A stretch of DNA of 64,000 nucleotides, taken from Ammoniphilus resinae. GTDB taxonomy: Bacteria > Bacillota > Bacilli > Aneurinibacillales > RAOX-1. This document shows, in pieces, positions 35,155 to 43,580 of this stretch. How positions within the stretch are numbered: position 1 is the stretch's first letter; each line of letters begins with the position of its first letter. The position numbers and the translations under genes were made by a program. The stretch lies in contig NZ_JAGGKT010000008.1 in the NCBI RefSeq assembly GCF_017873965.1, forward strand, positions 124,001 to 188,000, in the 5' to 3' direction. The notes below the pieces were generated by a model. That model was not told the DNA's origin. It did no database searches and saw only the letters and a list, made by a program, of their open reading frames with translations.

Positions 35155-36261
35155 CTACCCCACAATAGGAGGAGGGAGGATCGCAGAATAGGTTTGGAGC
35201 ATCATCCAACCTAAAAATAAAGCGAGTCCGAAATAGGCAATTCCATATCCCCACCGTACTTTCACCGGAACCTCGTAATATTCTTCAGATTGGATGAGGC
35301 CTGTTTGTAGTTCTGGATAAATCACAAAGGTAAGTAGGATGGTCATTTTAAGTTCATCTGACTCCTCCACTGTCCCATGCAGCCTGGCCTGCACAACGAT
35401 GCCCTGAGGAAATGGCAGCTCTGCAATTTTTCCGATTCCTGGATAGAACAGGTAGCAGATCTCTTCCTTTGTATTAATAGTGCATAACTGAACGAAACCA
35501 AGATCGCGTTCATGGGCTTCGGCTGGGAAGGGTAATCCGCTTTCCATAAAGTAATTCTTTGGTACAGAAATGGTTACCTTTGTCCTACTTTGTCGTAATT
35601 CTTCCGGTTCTGCTCTATTTTTCCGAACATATTTCTTGTAAAGCTCCCATGCGAACATCGCCCAGAAAAGAAGGAAAATGAGCGCCTTCAGGTAAATAAT
35701 CACAACCAAACCACCGATCAAACCAACCACCCACAGCCAGCGGGAAATCGCGGTAACAATTCTTCCTCCATCCAAAGGATGAATGGGAATTAGATTAATC
35801 AAATTTAGAAAAAAGCCAATTTGCGCAATCGATAATAGAACGGGTGATTCTAAGCCGACACCAAGAAAAAACGCGGCCACAGCCCCAACAGTTCCAATCA
35901 GCGGTCCACCAAATGCCAAGTAAGCCTCAGTTGCCGCGTCAACTGGCTGTTTTTTCATCGTTATCAAAGCGCCTAGAAAAGGGATAAAAGCAGGTGCTGA
36001 AACGGGGATTCCTTTACGTTTTGCTGCAATCACATGCCCCATTTCATGAATGAAAATCATGACGACAACACCAATGGCAAACGACCACGGATAAATTAGC
36101 GCATACGCACCAACCATTAAAGCCATACTCCAAATCGTTCCGCCGAATTTCCCCAATTTTAATAAGGGCAGTAAAAATTTTAGCTTCCCACCAAAGAAGG
36201 CTAAAAATGCTAGAATTCCACCGAGAGACTTCCATCCCATCTTCTTATTGGAACGGTTCAT
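35155..36261 (-). CDS. site-2 protease (M50) family membrane protein
   Basis: This 368-aa membrane metalloprotease homolog has the zinc motif HEMGHVIAA in a hydrophobic helix near residue 70 and the second metal motif PLDGGRIVT near 165. About six helices are followed by a soluble C-terminal domain of about 130 aa and a final helix. Such proteases cut membrane-bound regulators, but the target is unknown. The start at 36261 follows GGTGGGA; in-frame ATGs at 36273 and 36303 are alternatives. It follows azlD closely on the same strand. Confidence 0.85.
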   Translation of the reverse strand: MNRSNKKMGWKSLGGILAFLAFFGGKLKFLLPLLKLGKFGGTIWSMALMVGAYALIYPWSFAIGVVVMIFIHEMGHVIAAKRKGIPVSAPAFIPFLGALITMKKQPVDAATEAYLAFGGPLIGTVGAVAAFFLGVGLESPVLLSIAQIGFFLNLINLIPIHPLDGGRIVTAISRWLWVVGLIGGLVVIIYLKALIFLLFWAMFAWELYKKYVRKNRAEPEELRQSRTKVTISVPKNYFMESGLPFPAEAHERDLGFVQLCTINTKEEICYLFYPGIGKIAELPFPQGIVVQARLHGTVEESDELKMTILLTFVIYPELQTGLIQSEEYYEVPVKVRWGYGIAYFGLALFLGWMMLQTYSAILPPPIVG

Positions 36262-36284
36262 TGATCCCACCATCCATCTTTTAG

Positions 36285-36596
36285 TTACATGAAATGCTCC
36301 CACAAAAACACACCAAGAATACCACCGACGACTACAAACATTATATTAACACGGAAAAGCGCTAATATCACAGACACTACAGTTCCAGCAACAGCAGAAT
36401 ACGGATTGCCCGTCGACTCCAGGATCCCCGGGAAAATTAAGGCACCCAATGCGGCAAAAGGGATAAACTGCAGAAATCGATTGAGAAAAGGGCTGAGTGA
36501 AACATTCTGCAGCAGAATCATGGGCAGAAGTCTCGGTAAAAAAGTTACTGCCCCCATCCCTAAAACAAGCAACCATAAATTATTCACCCTTTTCAC
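36285..36596 (-). CDS. azlD: branched-chain amino acid export protein AzlD
   Basis: This 103-aa membrane protein has about four helices and the AzlD pattern (GAVTFLPRLLPMILL, then RFLQFIPFAALGALIFPGIL). With AzlC it forms an exporter of branched-chain amino acids and their analogues. Its start overlaps the end of azlC by 17 nt, which supports coupled translation. The length is typical. Confidence 0.92.
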   Translation of the reverse strand: MKRVNNLWLLVLGMGAVTFLPRLLPMILLQNVSLSPFLNRFLQFIPFAALGALIFPGILESTGNPYSAVAGTVVSVILALFRVNIMFVVVGGILGVFLWEHFM

Positions 36597-37341
36597 CCCC
36601 TTCCGGAAACAACAAACTTCCCGCTAAAGCGGCAAGCACTGTGGATAGAACAATGGCCCACCCTGTTGAAAGATTCGAAAAGAATGGGATCCAATGCAAA
36701 ATACTATGAAGCACAGCTGCGAGCAAAGATACAATAAGGATCGGTCTGGATTTACCCAAGGACGGCACGAGCAAACCAACAAACATGGCATACAAGGCAA
36801 TTCCCATGCTGCTTTTTAATTCTTCGGGAAGCCCTTCAGCCAAAAAAATCCCCATCGCGGTACCAATGTTCCAAGCTAAAAAGGCTGCAAGATTTAAAGC
36901 CAACAAGAAATAGACGGACAGCTTCTGCTTCTTCTGAAGGGATGCAACAGAAAATGTCTCATCCGTTATACCATACGACAAGACAGCCAGTATTCCCTTT
37001 TCTGCTGGCTGAAGAATGCGTTGATTAAGGGATGCACTCATTAAAATATGCCGCAAATTCAGAATGAATGTCGTTAGGATAATTTCCGAATAACCGGCTG
37101 CAAGGCCCAGTAGATTCACCGCGACAAATTGACTTGCCCCGGCATAAACAAAAAATGACATCATAAGGCTTATATGATTGGGGATGCCTGTTGCTTTGGC
37201 CAGCAACCCAAAGGCAATTGCAATCGGAATATACCCAAGGGCAATAGGAAGGCCCGCCTTTAGCCCGGCAAGCAACTCCGCTTTTTTATTATTTGCGATC
37301 GGGGCTGTCGATGGTACTAAGACATCTTTATTCACTTGCAT
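36580..37341 (-). CDS. azlC: branched-chain amino acid export protein AzlC
   Basis: This 253-aa protein has about seven membrane helices and family motifs GLPIALGYIPIAIAFG, FVYAGASQFVAVNLL and ILNLRHILMSASL. It is the large subunit of the AzlCD exporter. The start at 37341 follows GGAGGAG with 6 nt spacing; the ATG at 37356 lies ahead of that SD. No azlB-type Lrp regulator is adjacent. Confidence 0.93.
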   Translation of the reverse strand: MQVNKDVLVPSTAPIANNKKAELLAGLKAGLPIALGYIPIAIAFGLLAKATGIPNHISLMMSFFVYAGASQFVAVNLLGLAAGYSEIILTTFILNLRHILMSASLNQRILQPAEKGILAVLSYGITDETFSVASLQKKQKLSVYFLLALNLAAFLAWNIGTAMGIFLAEGLPEELKSSMGIALYAMFVGLLVPSLGKSRPILIVSLLAAVLHSILHWIPFFSNLSTGWAIVLSTVLAALAGSLLFPEGGEKGE

Positions 37342-37430
37342 GTGTAACTCCTCCAAGATGGCTCCTTTTTAATATTATTTTATTATACATGAGAAACCAA
37401 TTTGATGTGGGAATTTGAAATTGTATCGAG

Positions 37431-37462
37431 GGAAAAAAGAAAAGGAAGCCTAAGGCTTCCTT
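37431..37462 (-). terminator. terminator of the DUF4190-like gene
   Basis: AAGGAAGCC and GGCTTCCTT form a perfect 9-bp stem around TAA. On the minus strand it is followed by a T-rich run. Confidence 0.85.
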
Positions 37463-37468
37463 AACTCC

Positions 37469-37819
37469 TTAATACCCTATGAATGGTGCAAATAGCATCG
37501 AACCGATTAGGGAGACAATCCCAATCCCCATCGCCCATTTTCCCAAGCCCGTAGCTCCGCGTTTATAGGCGAAATAGCCAGCACCAATCCCTATCAAGGA
37601 CAGTAAAAAGGGAAGAAAAAATAGGGAAGCAATGGCCAACACCAAGCCTACAACACCTAGTGTGGTTCCCCCTCCTTCATTTTCCTCAATTACTTCAATC
37701 GGTCTTGTATAATCATCGACATCTCGTTCCTCTCGCGTTGCAGGAAGAACACGAGGGGCTAACTCGGCGGCAGTTTCCTCTTGGAAATTCCTGTCGTCAT
37801 TAGGCTCTCGATGATCCAT
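37469..37819 (-). CDS. small membrane protein, DUF4190-like
   Basis: This 116-aa protein has an acidic soluble N-terminus (about 1-55, rich in Asp, Glu and Arg) and two C-terminal membrane helices (LGVVGLVLAIASLFFLPFLL and GKWAMGIGIVSLIGSMLF), matching the DUF4190 layout. The function is unknown. The start could be ATG at 37819 or the TTG two codons earlier, which has better spacing from AGAGGGA. Terminators on both sides make it monocistronic. Confidence 0.75.
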   Translation of the reverse strand: MDHREPNDDRNFQEETAAELAPRVLPATREERDVDDYTRPIEVIEENEGGGTTLGVVGLVLAIASLFFLPFLLSLIGIGAGYFAYKRGATGLGKWAMGIGIVSLIGSMLFAPFIGY

Positions 37820-37901
37820 ATTCAACCAGATCCCTCTTTTCTGTTTAGGGTACTTATAGGGTTTGTTTTCATTGCACCGCATATCCTGTGAAAATAAAGG
37901 A

Positions 37902-37929
37902 AAAAACACCTGGGTTTCCAGGTGTTTTT
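37902..37929 (-). terminator. terminator of the DUF1540 gene
   Basis: AAAAACACCTGG and its complement form a perfect 12-bp stem with a GTTT loop, ending in T5. Confidence 0.88.
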
Positions 37930-37943
37930 AACCTTTTAACTAA

Positions 37944-38153
37944 CTATTTCGCTCTAAAGGTACGACAACATGTTTCTGCGGAGTTTGAGGCCTTATCCTG
38001 ATGCTCAGTCTGAACACCCAATTCACCTGCAAATTCGGAATTGAAATTTGCATGACGGTCTACTTCGACCATGATCTCAGGTGCAGCACAATTATTTCCA
38101 TTTGCCCAGAAAGTGCAGTTAGAAACGGAGCATTTGACTTCTACTTGTGGCAT
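37944..38153 (-). CDS. DUF1540 protein
   Basis: This 69-aa protein has the DUF1540 cysteine pattern: VKCSVSNCTFWANGNNCAA in the N-terminal half and ETCCRTF at the C-terminus. The paired cysteines suggest metal binding. The family is common in spore formers, with unknown function. It is followed by its own terminator, and sspH lies upstream on the same strand. Confidence 0.85.
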   Translation of the reverse strand: MPQVEVKCSVSNCTFWANGNNCAAPEIMVEVDRHANFNSEFAGELGVQTEHQDKASNSAETCCRTFRAK

Positions 38154-38203
38154 TTGCCATCACCTCCACACTTAGAATTTCCCTAGGCAGACATTTTATT
38201 CGA

Positions 38204-38386
38204 CTAGTGAACTTCCCTTAATTGCTGAACTTCGACAGTTATTTTATCACTTGGATCACTTTCCATATGGACCTGTGCAGTTTGATTTTGCGCATCCACC
38301 CTGTCGATCCATACTGAAGCTCCTTCATATTGGACATCGATCCTTTGTTCGGAATCAATAATTTGCTGCGCACGTGTTACATCCAC
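38204..38386 (-). CDS. sspH: small acid-soluble spore protein H
   Basis: This 60-aa protein matches SASP type H: an N-terminal VTRAQQIIDSEQRIDVQYEG, a hydrophobic VWIDRVD strand and an acidic end. SspH is a minor forespore-made protein of the spore core. The length and the RAQQII start are typical. AAGGAGGAGATTAC precedes the ATG. It is the first gene of a minus-strand run with the DUF1540 gene. Confidence 0.88.
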   Translation of the reverse strand: MDVTRAQQIIDSEQRIDVQYEGASVWIDRVDAQNQTAQVHMESDPSDKITVEVQQLREVH

Positions 38387-38560
38387 AGTAATCTCCTCCT
38401 TATTCTCACGCGGTGCATTTTCATTCTTAGAATGATAGGGTTATTTTTTACCGTTTTTTCCAATTTATACGCTTCAAAGTCCCCAACATTTGGTATATAT
38501 CCTACCCATTTTGCCCAAAATACAAATAGTAGAACTTTTGTAAAAGTGAGGTTGATTTAA

Positions 38561-38722
38561 TTGGGGGCTATTAAATTATCCAACGTAAAAAAGAGTCAAC
38601 TTATTGATTCTTTGCTTGATTCATACAATCATTACATGCAACTTTACAAAGTTTTGGGGGATCAAAAATATAAGGACCGTGCAGATATCTTTATGAATAC
38701 CCTTAAGCATTATTTTTCCTAG
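38561..38722 (+). CDS. small hypothetical protein, 53 aa
   Basis: This short helical protein starts MGAIKLSNVKKSQLIDSLLD and ends TLKHYFS. I do not recognise it. The TTG start at 38561 has GTGAGGTTG about 8 nt upstream. The balanced codon use and charged, alternating helix pattern support a real gene, but there is no homology evidence. It is followed by a possibly structured RNA and a zinc-ribbon gene on the same strand. Confidence 0.5.
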   Translation: MGAIKLSNVKKSQLIDSLLDSYNHYMQLYKVLGDQKYKDRADIFMNTLKHYFS

Positions 38723-38731
38723 AGATTCTGT

Positions 38732-38826
38732 AACTCCCCTTTATCCAATCGGGTTCCATTGTCCCAATAGATGGTGGGATAAAAGGTATTGCAGTTACTG
38801 TTCATTTGCAATAAAATAGGGGAGTT
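38732..38826 (+). ncRNA. candidate three-way-junction RNA upstream of the zinc-ribbon gene
   Basis: Three helices can form together: P1 AACTCCCCT (38732-38740) with AGGGGAGTT (38818-38826), P2 TTATCC (38741-38746) with GGATAA (38777-38782), and P3 TATTGCA (38787-38793) with TGCAATA (38807-38813). P1 and P2 stack directly at the 5' side. The 3' strand of P1 is SD-like. Known riboswitch cores are not recognisable. The call rests on base pairing alone. Confidence 0.35.
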
Positions 38827-38854
38827 GAAAATTTGTATAGATAAGGTGAACAAT

Positions 38855-39040
38855 ATGGTTTGCAAAGTATGTTTAAGTGCATCCGTTAAAAATAATGGCT
38901 GCTCCCATTGCGGGGCCTCTTTCCATTCTCCCGTTCAGTTGATTAAAGAGTCTGTAAGGAATCATTTTATTAATTTTTTGCTAGGTTCATTTGGAGTTAT
39001 TATTCTTGGAGCAATTTTAATTGGAATGCTTTCAGATTAG
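38855..39040 (+). CDS. small zinc-ribbon membrane protein
   Basis: This 61-aa protein has an N-terminal zinc ribbon (CKVCLSASVKNNGCSHCG, two CxxC knuckles) and one C-terminal membrane helix (FLLGSFGVIILGAILIGML). The function is unknown. The ATG at 38855 has AAGGTGA upstream; the frame is open further upstream through the possible structured leader. It is followed by a terminator shared with the convergent TPM-EzrA gene. Confidence 0.7.
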   Translation: MVCKVCLSASVKNNGCSHCGASFHSPVQLIKESVRNHFINFLLGSFGVIILGAILIGMLSD

Positions 39041-39050
39041 AGATAAAGCT

Positions 39051-39082
39051 AAAAAAGAGAATCCATGGGGATTCTCTTTTTT
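39051..39082. terminator. bidirectional terminator
   Basis: A perfect 14-bp stem (AAAAAAGAGAATCC with its complement) closes a 4-nt loop between convergent genes. Confidence 0.88.
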
Positions 39083-39090
39083 GTTACGGC

Positions 39091-41304
39091 CTATTTTTTT
39101 CTACGAAAAGCGATTCGATGAATCCCTTCATCGTATTCTGCAGCTAATTGTTCAGCCTCTGATGCTAATGAGTACGCCGCTTCGAAATCCAGTTCACGAA
39201 ATGCCTGCTCTGCTTCCTGGAGCAATTGGTTAACATCTTTCCATTGGCTTCGAAAACGATTCGTTTGCTGTATTTTTTCTTCTGCTTGACGGCAATATTC
39301 AAACAGCTTATTAGCAAATTCAACCAACATTTTATTAAATTCCTTGGCATCCCGTACCAATCCATTCACGCGATGCAATTCTAACGGTACTTGATTAAGA
39401 GCCATCTCAATCTCGAAGAGAGCCTTTTTCCCTTCATAGATCAATTCCATTAGCTTTGGAGGGGTGCCAGGTAAATTTTCCCTTCTAACCTGTTGTTCAA
39501 TCCGCACGATCTCTGTGTGCAGCATCATCACAGTGTCCTGGGCATCGTACTCCCCTTTGCGCAGCTCATCCAGTTCTTGGTAGGCCTCTTCCCTTTTTTG
39601 TAAGAGCGTTTCGATTTCCTGATTGGTTGTATCAAGCAAGTCAGCAGCCTGAATAAATTCCATATCATCGCCATTCTTCATTTGTTCGACTAAGAACAAT
39701 TGATCAGCTACACTTTTACAAACCCGCTCAAGGTCCACATAATAATTAAACACAGTTCCTTCACTTATACTGTAACGAAGCGACAATTCCTCCAACTCCT
39801 CTTTCAAGCTTTCACGTTCTTCATCAAGAGAAGCAAGGAATGCAGGCATTTCTTCGAGATAATGCTGAACAAGCGCTTTTTTCGTAACGATTTCTTCCAT
39901 CTGGTCATACTGCAGGTCAATCTTTTCTTTTAATTGCACAATTTCCCCGGCAAGTCCTTCCAGCTTTCCTTCCTTAATTTTTGTGTTTAACAAATCGGAC
40001 TGTTTCATCAGCTCGTCCAATTGTCCTGTAAAATGTTCCAAAGGAATGCGGTACCCGTTGTCTACCATCTCTAGAAGGCCCGCCCTTAATTCTCGCAAGT
40101 CCTTCTCAATAGTAACAGCCACTTCATTTTTCAATTGTGGGAATTCGTCTACTTCCTTCAAAATTTCAATCAGAATAAGTTTTCTTTCCTTCAGTTGCTC
40201 AAGCCATTGGGCAACATCCTCTTCCAACTGTGAATCTTCTGTTTTGATCCACTGTTCCACTTGCTGATGTTTTTCCGATAGCCCTGGGAAAGTAACACCA
40301 AATTGGAATTTTGCTTCATCCAGCTTCCGTCCTACCACAGTCAGGGTTTTCTTAATTTCATCCACTAGTCGCTCACATTCTTCCAACATTACCATGGATT
40401 GGAACATCTTGCTATGAAATTGACTAATATCATTTTCTGCTTGAGCTAATTGGTCTTTGGTTTTTTGCAGGATTTGTGCTGCCCTTCTATAACGGAAACG
40501 ATCACATAACGCTTCAGCCTCTAGAAGGTTAAATTCAGCAGTTGGGAGTGCATCCCTGCGAACTCGCTCAATGATGGCTGAGGCTTGATTGGCTTGTCCC
40601 TTTGGATTTTCAGGAATATCCCCATCCAGCTTTTTCACTTTATCCTCGATTGTATCTAACCAATCTTCAATCTCATCCATTTCTTTGAAGAGTCTTCTTC
40701 TTTGGAAAAAACTGTACAAACCTATCGACAAAATAAGCAAAATGACACCAACTAGGTAATAAAGCCAGGCTGGTAAAGAGGCTTGTTCTTCGGTTTCCTT
40801 CCCTTGTGCCTCTGTGTTAGAACTCGAAGTTTGAGCTTGTCCCCCGTTTTTCACGGTGCTACTGAACTGCTGAAGCAACGTTGAAAGACCAGTCATATAA
40901 GACTTTTGTTTGGCATAGGGGACAAAAATATGATCTACTTGATCCTTCACGATTTGACCGGTTAAGCCCTTTTCTGAAAAGTATCCCCCAGCATGAACCG
41001 CAAGTTCATCTTTGTCCATATTCAAGACAAGTAGCATTTCATGATCCGACATATTATAATGCGTAAATAATTGGTCCGCGTACTCCTGTGTGGTAACTTC
41101 TTCGGTTGCAGGAATAATTACGACTTTATATTTTTCAGGAAGTTTACTTACAATTTCATTTAATTGCTCCACTTGAGAGGAATCTATTATATTTTGGCTG
41201 TCCTGAACCACGGCATTGCTCTGAGGTGGAAATTCCTCTGCCATGATCGTACTTGTCCAAACAAAAAAACTTGTACAAAATATGATTAACGATCTCTTTA
41301 ACAT
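39091..41304 (-). CDS. EzrA-like septation ring regulator with N-terminal TPM domain
   Basis: This 737-aa protein lies where B. subtilis has ezrA, between the thiI-iscS and refZ-rpsD genes. It starts with a signal sequence (SLIIFCTSFFVWTSTIMA), then a TPM domain (about 30-155, NIIDSSQVEQLNEIVSKLP through DHIFVPYAKQKSYMTGL), a Ser/Gln-rich linker, one membrane helix (about 180-203) and a long cytoplasmic coiled-coil region of about 530 aa with EzrA-like spacing. EzrA normally has only a short N-terminus before its helix and is about 560 aa. EzrA restrains FtsZ ring assembly. The start at 41304 has GAAGGAG upstream. Confidence 0.8.
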   Translation of the reverse strand: MLKRSLIIFCTSFFVWTSTIMAEEFPPQSNAVVQDSQNIIDSSQVEQLNEIVSKLPEKYKVVIIPATEEVTTQEYADQLFTHYNMSDHEMLLVLNMDKDELAVHAGGYFSEKGLTGQIVKDQVDHIFVPYAKQKSYMTGLSTLLQQFSSTVKNGGQAQTSSSNTEAQGKETEEQASLPAWLYYLVGVILLILSIGLYSFFQRRRLFKEMDEIEDWLDTIEDKVKKLDGDIPENPKGQANQASAIIERVRRDALPTAEFNLLEAEALCDRFRYRRAAQILQKTKDQLAQAENDISQFHSKMFQSMVMLEECERLVDEIKKTLTVVGRKLDEAKFQFGVTFPGLSEKHQQVEQWIKTEDSQLEEDVAQWLEQLKERKLILIEILKEVDEFPQLKNEVAVTIEKDLRELRAGLLEMVDNGYRIPLEHFTGQLDELMKQSDLLNTKIKEGKLEGLAGEIVQLKEKIDLQYDQMEEIVTKKALVQHYLEEMPAFLASLDEERESLKEELEELSLRYSISEGTVFNYYVDLERVCKSVADQLFLVEQMKNGDDMEFIQAADLLDTTNQEIETLLQKREEAYQELDELRKGEYDAQDTVMMLHTEIVRIEQQVRRENLPGTPPKLMELIYEGKKALFEIEMALNQVPLELHRVNGLVRDAKEFNKMLVEFANKLFEYCRQAEEKIQQTNRFRSQWKDVNQLLQEAEQAFRELDFEAAYSLASEAEQLAAEYDEGIHRIAFRRKK

Positions 41305-41405
41305 CGGGTGATTCTCCTTCATCTTTTTGCATGTGAAGAGCGACCACTTTTATCAATTTCAATGGTAGCTCTCATTAAGCCATCTACATATATTCTTTTA
41401 ATGCA

Positions 41406-41437
41406 AAAAAAGTTCCTGCTTGACCAGAAACTTTTTT
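41406..41437 (-). terminator. terminator of refZ
   Basis: A stem of 12 matches in 13 (AAAAAAGTTCCTG against CAGAAACTTTTTT) lies just behind the refZ stop on the minus strand. Confidence 0.8.
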
Positions 41438-41439
41438 CA

Positions 41440-42069
41440 TCAGAATTCATCATTTTTCAACTTATATCCCCAAACCTTCGACAAAAAACCGATATATCTT
41501 TGTCGATACTCAGGTGACATGGGTTCAACGTAAAAAAGTTCCCGCATGATTTGTGGATTAGAATAAGGGAAAAACATTCCCCCCATCATGTGGATGAGCT
41601 GCATTTCGACGTCCAGGTCACAATCAAATTCCCCGCGCTCCATACCTGTCTCAAGGAGGGTGGCAAAATGAGCTTTTAACCTCGCCATATATGTACTCAT
41701 AACTTCGCGCACAAGCATGGAATCAACACTTAGTTCACGAAGAATAATTGCGGAAACCTCCATATTTTCGGCTTGATACCCAATTAATGTATCGAGAGAG
41801 TCGATCAACTGTTGAAAACAGCTTTCTTCTTGTTCTTCTCCACCTTGTGTAACAGGCTGCAATTTAGTAAACAGCTTCTCAAAATAATCTATCATCATCC
41901 ATTCCAATATTCCCTGTTTGTTTTTAAAATGATAGCTTACTAGAGCTGAATTGACTTTGGCTGTATCAGCAATCTCGCGAATCGAGGTGCTTCCGAAACC
42001 TTGGACAGCAAAAAGGGATATTGCGGCTTTAACAATAGATGCTTTTGTTTGGTTAACAGATTTACTCAT
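41440..42069 (-). CDS. refZ: TetR-type regulator RefZ (forespore capture protein)
   Basis: This 209-aa TetR family protein has an N-terminal helix-turn-helix (GFGSTSIREIADTAKVNSALVSYHFKNK region, residues 24-52) and a helical ligand or dimer domain. Position decides the name: in B. subtilis the gene between ezrA-hisJ and rpsD is yttP/refZ, whose product binds DNA motifs around the origin and times polar division in sporulation. The sequence resemblance is in the DNA-binding domain, so another TetR protein is possible. Confidence 0.75.
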   Translation of the reverse strand: MSKSVNQTKASIVKAAISLFAVQGFGSTSIREIADTAKVNSALVSYHFKNKQGILEWMMIDYFEKLFTKLQPVTQGGEEQEESCFQQLIDSLDTLIGYQAENMEVSAIILRELSVDSMLVREVMSTYMARLKAHFATLLETGMERGEFDCDLDVEMQLIHMMGGMFFPYSNPQIMRELFYVEPMSPEYRQRYIGFLSKVWGYKLKNDEF

Positions 42070-42128
42070 GATGATCTCCCCCCTTAATTCTAATCACTCA
42101 CCAATGGACAAGCCGCTGGGAGGGTTCT

Positions 42129-42485
42129 TTATCCCCTAACTTCAAACAGGGGATGGGGTATTGTTTTTTCTTTATATTTTATCACCCGATCGATAGCAAT
42201 GTGAATAACCCAGCCAGCAATAGACCAGAACAGAATATTCAGAAACAAAAAGCTGATCATTGCTACGATCGCAACGGTAGAATAGGAGTGGAGCATGGAC
42301 TGAAGAACATAAAAAGCCTTGGAACCCTTTTCATTCCCGAAACTAGAAATCGGAAGTAACGAAATTACCTTGGGCAAGACCAGAAAGCATAGAAAGGTAG
42401 TCCACGTCGTCCCATAGATCAAAAACACGTATAGTGCCACAATACCAATGAAAGCGTTTTCCAAACGATATAACACTCTTTCCAT
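42129..42485 (-). CDS. DUF4260-like membrane protein
   Basis: This 118-aa protein has about four membrane helices and the C-terminal WVIHIAIDRVIKYKEKT, like the HIGLDRALGYG end of DUF4260 proteins. The function is unknown. The ATG at 42485 is chosen because AAGGAGG lies about 8 nt upstream; the ATG at 42491 abuts the SD. The 5'-UTR hairpin element lies directly upstream of the SD. Confidence 0.75.
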   Translation of the reverse strand: MERVLYRLENAFIGIVALYVFLIYGTTWTTFLCFLVLPKVISLLPISSFGNEKGSKAFYVLQSMLHSYSTVAIVAMISFLFLNILFWSIAGWVIHIAIDRVIKYKEKTIPHPLFEVRG

Positions 42486-42504
42486 GTTCATCCCCTCCTT
42501 CTTC

Positions 42505-42549
42505 TGTGGCTTGTGAACTACGTTGAGATAACCCTCTTTCACAAACCAT
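42505..42549 (-). repeat. 5'-UTR hairpin element upstream of the DUF4260-like gene
   Basis: Read on the minus strand: ATGGTTTGTG, a 24-nt loop ending CGTAGTT, and CACAAGCCACA. The 3' arm ends 19 nt before the ATG at 42485 and is followed by GAAGAAGGAGGGG. The arms pair with one mismatch. Confidence 0.7.
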
Positions 42550-42741
42550 TTAGTTGTTCTTTAGGGCTCTCTTCTATTTTATTCCATTTTACCCCAAAGA
42601 GTACATACTATTTTTTATATTTTAAAAATAATATGGTAATTAATACCTCTTTTAATTTTTCAGTAAATTTGGTACCATTGGACTATATTAAAAGATTCCG
42701 AATAGGTGACTTTAAAAGGAAATTGCTGAGGGAGGGATGTC

Positions 42742-43554
42742 ATGAAAAAATTTCTTGCTCAATTGGTTGGGTTATTGGTATATTTGGCAATTCCCCTTTA
42801 TATCTCCTCAGATCAGTGTATTCTAAACAATGAATATGCCCATGGATTTAATTCTGTTAAGAACCTCAAGGTGATGACATACAACATTCGAGGTGCCCGA
42901 ACAGATGATGGGAAAATAGAGTTGGATACAATCATTCAGGAGATAAAAAAGCTGGACCCTGATATCCTAGCTCTCCAAGAAGTTGACTACCATCTCCCAC
43001 GTTCCCACTTTGAAAATCAAGTTGAGGTCATTGGCAAGCAATTAGAAATGAACTATTTGTTTGTTCCTAATCTGAATTTTGTTATTGGTTCCTACGGCAA
43101 TGCCATTCTGAGCAAATTTCCGATCATTGAATATGAATATTACCAATTGCCAAGTGAGAGTGAATCGAGAGGGCTGGTTCGCGCCCAGATCAATACCGGA
43201 ACCCAAAACATTGATGTTTACGCCACACACTTAGGCCTTCCTTATACAGAAAGAGTAGACCAAGTAGCATCGCTGAACACACTGATTGCAAACGGCCCCA
43301 TGCCAAAACTTCTATTGGGAGATTTCAACACTAAACCTACGGAAATTCCCATCCAATCTTTACGTTCTGTTTTTATCGATCCTGTACGCGAGAGCCATTT
43401 TAACCTAACGACTTATAAACATAAAAATAAAGAAACGCAATTGGACTACATCTTATATACAAACGGCTTCACTTTTGAAAGCGCTTTATCGGATTCATCC
43501 ACCATCTCTGATCATAATCCGCTTATGTATTCCCTAATTCTTTCCACACAATAG
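42742..43554 (+). CDS. endonuclease/exonuclease/phosphatase family protein (exported or anchored)
   Basis: This 270-aa protein of the EEP superfamily has an N-terminal hydrophobic segment (LAQLVGLLVYLAIPLYI), so it is exported or membrane-anchored. Catalytic motifs are visible: MTYNIRGA near 46, ALQEVDYH near 80, VYATHLGLP near 155, LLGDFNTKP near 192 and the C-terminal SDHNPL. Family members cut DNA, phosphoinositides or sphingomyelin; the substrate is not resolved. GAGGGAGGG precedes the ATG. A terminator follows. Confidence 0.88.
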   Translation: MKKFLAQLVGLLVYLAIPLYISSDQCILNNEYAHGFNSVKNLKVMTYNIRGARTDDGKIELDTIIQEIKKLDPDILALQEVDYHLPRSHFENQVEVIGKQLEMNYLFVPNLNFVIGSYGNAILSKFPIIEYEYYQLPSESESRGLVRAQINTGTQNIDVYATHLGLPYTERVDQVASLNTLIANGPMPKLLLGDFNTKPTEIPIQSLRSVFIDPVRESHFNLTTYKHKNKETQLDYILYTNGFTFESALSDSSTISDHNPLMYSLILSTQ

Positions 43555-43580
43555 CGTTCTTCCGCTCTTGTGTTTTTTTA
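43546..43580 (+). terminator. terminator of the EEP-family gene
   Basis: ACACAATAGCG and CGCTCTTGTGT form a stem with one mismatch around a 6-nt loop, followed by T7. Confidence 0.75.

Noticed and set aside
35026-35214. 62-aa plus-strand open frame
   Set aside because: It is created by the tandem repeat units and has no SD.
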